Part shown: one piece after another, positions 62,034 to 64,000 of the stretch
Position numbering within the stretch: the stretch's first letter is position 1
How the letters are laid out: each line of letters begins with the position of its first letter
Origin: Pedobacter alluvionis
GTDB lineage: Bacteria > Bacteroidota > Bacteroidia > Sphingobacteriales > Sphingobacteriaceae
Assembly: GCF_003664035.1 (NCBI RefSeq)
Contig: NZ_RCCK01000011.1
Location: 992,001-1,056,000 of the forward strand
Direction of reading: 5' to 3'
Length of the DNA: 64,000 bases
The notes under the pieces: model-generated
Told to the model about the DNA's origin: nothing
Seen by the model: the letters and a program-made list of their open reading frames with translations, nothing else
The model's database searches: none
Program-made: the position numbers and the translations under genes

Positions 62034-64000
62034 ATGTCCGGAAAACAAATATTTCAAACTGAGACTAAAAGGCGCTGGCATGCATTTACATGGGTAAGCC
62101 GTACTTTTTTTTTAGTCTTCATTATCGCAATCATCTGCGTAGCGTATACGCTGTCTTCAGTACAGGCACCCAATTTGCCTTTTATCAATACAAATACGCC
62201 ATTAACACAAAAACAATTAGAGAAATTAAAAAAATCGCAACGGTATAAAGATTTCACCATAGAAAAATCTAAGCTGCAAAAGATCAAAAAAGATCGTGAA
62301 CACCGCATTTTAACTCATCGTGGCAACAATAAGCGCATCAATATGGCCTTTTACGTGAGTTGGGCAGGAAGTAAAGAATCAATATCAGATTTAAGACGCA
62401 ACATCAGCCATTTGGATATGGTGGCTACAGAATCGTTCTTTTTAAATGGTGATTCTATTGTAGATAAGGCAGATACAGCGGCGTTAAAAGTAATACATGC
62501 CGGCAAAAAATCGGCTCTTGCTGTGGTTTCAAATTATAATAAAGACCATTGGGATGGTGCAGCAGTAAGAAGATTATTAAATGATCAACCTGCTCAGCAA
62601 AAATTGATCAACGATCTAATAGCAATTACCAAAAAATATGGTTATAGTGGGATCAACATAGATTTTGAAGAACTAAACCTCCAAAATAACGATGGTTTTA
62701 ACGCTTTTATGAAGAATCTATATACTCAGTTTCATGCCAAAAAACTGATTGTTTCTCAGGATATTTCACCCGAAAACGACGATTATAAGCCAGAAATCCT
62801 TCAAAAATACAACGATTATCTTGTAGTAATGGCTTATGATCAGCATACCGAACAAAGTAATGCAGGCGATATCTCCCATCAGGAATGGGTAGAAGAAAAG
62901 CTTGACGATATTTGCAGTAAAGTTGATGCTGGTAAAGTAATCCTTGCCTTAGCTTGCTACGGTTACGATTGGCCAAAAAATAGAATTGGGCAACCGGTTA
63001 CTTACGAGCAGGCCATGACAACGGCTGTTAATTATAAAAGTAAAATAAACTACGATCCAGCTTCTGCCAATTTAAACTATACGTACAACGATGGCAGTGG
63101 GATTAAACATGAAGTTTACTTTACCGATGCAGCAACCTATTTTAATTTAATCCGAAAAGCTGATGATTGGGATATTGCTGGTATAGCCCTATGGCGTTTA
63201 GGTTCAGAAGATAAACGTTTATGGTCATTTATTTCTAATGATCTTAGTCTGGATACACTAAAGAAAAAGCCCTTCGATTTACGCAAAATTGCTTCGTTAA
63301 ATATGGGCGGGATCTCCTATTTAGGTGATGGCGAAATACTGGATCTCATTTCTACTCCTACGCCAGGTAGTGTGAAATTCACTCTAAATAAAGAAAATTT
63401 CTCCATTGCCGATCAAAAGTATATCAGACTTCCGGAACAATACGTAATTAAAAGGTTCGGAGAGGCCGACAAAAAAATCGCTTTAACTTTTGATGATGGG
63501 CCCGATCCTGTTTATACCCCACAGGTGTTGAATATTTTGAAACAGGAAAAAGTACCCGGCTGTTTCTTTGTGGTTGGCATTATGGCTGAAAAGAACATGG
63601 AATTGTTAAGGCAGGAATATAATGATGGTTACGAAATTGGAAACCATACCTTTTTTCATCCAGATATGTCTGCTATTGGTCCAACCCGCGTAAAATTTGA
63701 GCTGAATGCAACCCGTAGGTTAATTGAGGCCGTTACCGGACACAGCACGATCCTTTTCCGCGCTCCGTTTAATGCCGATGCCGAGCCACAAAACATTTCT
63801 GAAATTTTACCCGTTGCACAAAGTCGCAAAGAGAATTACATCAATATAGGAGAATATATCGATCCCGAAGATTGGCAGCCGGGTAAAACTGCCGATCAGA
63901 TATTTAATGAAGTAGTGAAGCAACAGGATAATGGCAATATTCTTTTATTGCATGATGCCGGCGGAAACCGTGAAGCGACTGTTGCGGCTTTACCCCGGAT
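62034..64000 (+). CDS. GH18-like plus polysaccharide deacetylase protein (3' end outside window)
   Basis: Open from an ATG at 62034 to the window end (655 codons). A membrane segment at about residues 22-42 (FFLVFIIAIICVAYTLSSV) anchors the protein, exposing the rest outside the cytoplasm. A GH18-type barrel follows (about 105-400), with YGYSGINIDFEELN carrying the catalytic DxE pair and a C-terminal WDIAGIALWRLGSED. Next is a NodB polysaccharide-deacetylase domain with ALTFDDGPDPVYTP, GNHTFFHPDMS and FRAPFN. In related Bacteroidetes proteins a GT2 domain follows; that would lie beyond the edge. Likely role: synthesis or remodelling of a poly-N-acetylglucosamine-type glycan. Confidence 0.88.
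   Translation, partial: MSGKQIFQTETKRRWHAFTWVSRTFFLVFIIAIICVAYTLSSVQAPNLPFINTNTPLTQKQLEKLKKSQRYKDFTIEKSKLQKIKKDREHRILTHRGNNKRINMAFYVSWAGSKESISDLRRNISHLDMVATESFFLNGDSIVDKADTAALKVIHAGKKSALAVVSNYNKDHWDGAAVRRLLNDQPAQQKLINDLIAITKKYGYSGINIDFEELNLQNNDGFNAFMKNLYTQFHAKKLIVSQDISPENDDYKPEILQKYNDYLVVMAYDQHTEQSNAGDISHQEWVEEKLDDICSKVDAGKVILALACYGYDWPKNRIGQPVTYEQAMTTAVNYKSKINYDPASANLNYTYNDGSGIKHEVYFTDAATYFNLIRKADDWDIAGIALWRLGSEDKRLWSFISNDLSLDTLKKKPFDLRKIASLNMGGISYLGDGEILDLISTPTPGSVKFTLNKENFSIADQKYIRLPEQYVIKRFGEADKKIALTFDDGPDPVYTPQVLNILKQEKVPGCFFVVGIMAEKNMELLRQEYNDGYEIGNHTFFHPDMSAIGPTRVKFELNATRRLIEAVTGHSTILFRAPFNADAEPQNISEILPVAQSRKENYINIGEYIDPEDWQPGKTADQIFNEVVKQQDNGNILLLHDAGGNREATVAALPR

Noticed and set aside
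1..64000. CRISPR array, tRNA or rRNA genes, prophage
   Set aside because: No evenly spaced direct repeats with unique spacers, no cloverleaf with CCA-type acceptor end and no phage structural genes were seen on reading the window.

Overview
The window reads as chromosomal DNA of a Bacteroidetes bacterium of the Sphingobacteriaceae type, most likely Pedobacter or a close relative. The grounds are: low-to-moderate GC; no dependence on Shine-Dalgarno sites; promoter -7 boxes of the TAnnTTTG type; a SecA of about 1,160 residues; typical families (DUF4251, DUF2027-Smr, tricorn-type S41 peptidase, GH29 fucosidase, GH18-deacetylase fusion); and many intergenic palindromes of the kind common in this group. 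This placement is inferred from gene content, not from a marker-gene search. No rRNA, tRNA, CRISPR array, prophage or intact insertion sequence was found.

Layout. 1-1.6 kb: 3' end of an astacin-like metalloprotease and a beta-barrel protein. 1.7-6.7 kb (minus): comB with an overlapping YhcG-type nuclease, gcvT, then rnhB with a GT4 glycosyltransferase. 6.8-9.2 kb (plus): small secreted proteins and a TfoX-N protein. 9.3-25.5 kb (minus): housekeeping and secreted genes (glutamine cyclotransferase, yraN, dnaG, SGNH hydrolase, class C serine hydrolase, M20 amidohydrolase, SPOR protein, PEGA lipoprotein, secA, Smr protein, rsgA). 25.6-30.7 kb (plus): fumC, membrane and lipoproteins, S1/P1 nuclease, a frameshifted lipoprotein, low-molecular-weight phosphatase, ThuA protein. 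30.7-38.7 kb: CREST-type membrane protein, fucosidase, rhomboid protease, methyltransferase, tricorn-like protease. 38.8-42.8 kb (plus): two glycosyltransferases interleaved with a second YhcG-type nuclease and an unknown protein. 42.9-50.9 kb: PfpI, thioredoxin, a protein with kinase-like motifs, serine hydrolase, LpxL-type acyltransferase, typA, VOC protein.

The most unusual region is 51.8-58.1 kb. Two esterases, one of them divergent, adjoin an ATP-grasp ligase, a GCS2/YbdK carboxylate-amine ligase, a class I glutamine-amidotransferase-like protein and a second protein with ATP-grasp-like motifs. This looks like a small pathway that makes, and perhaps trims, an amide- or peptide-linked metabolite. 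The product cannot be read from sequence.

The rest is an AT-rich orphan, a tiny FeoB-associated-type protein, a Crp-family regulator, YceI, pirin, a repeat-rich gap with a 180-bp direct duplication, and the 5' part of a GH18 plus polysaccharide-deacetylase gene that leaves the window. Intergenic DNA is rich in palindromes; at 18.1-18.6 kb three repeat families are nested, including a likely MITE with a TTA target duplication.
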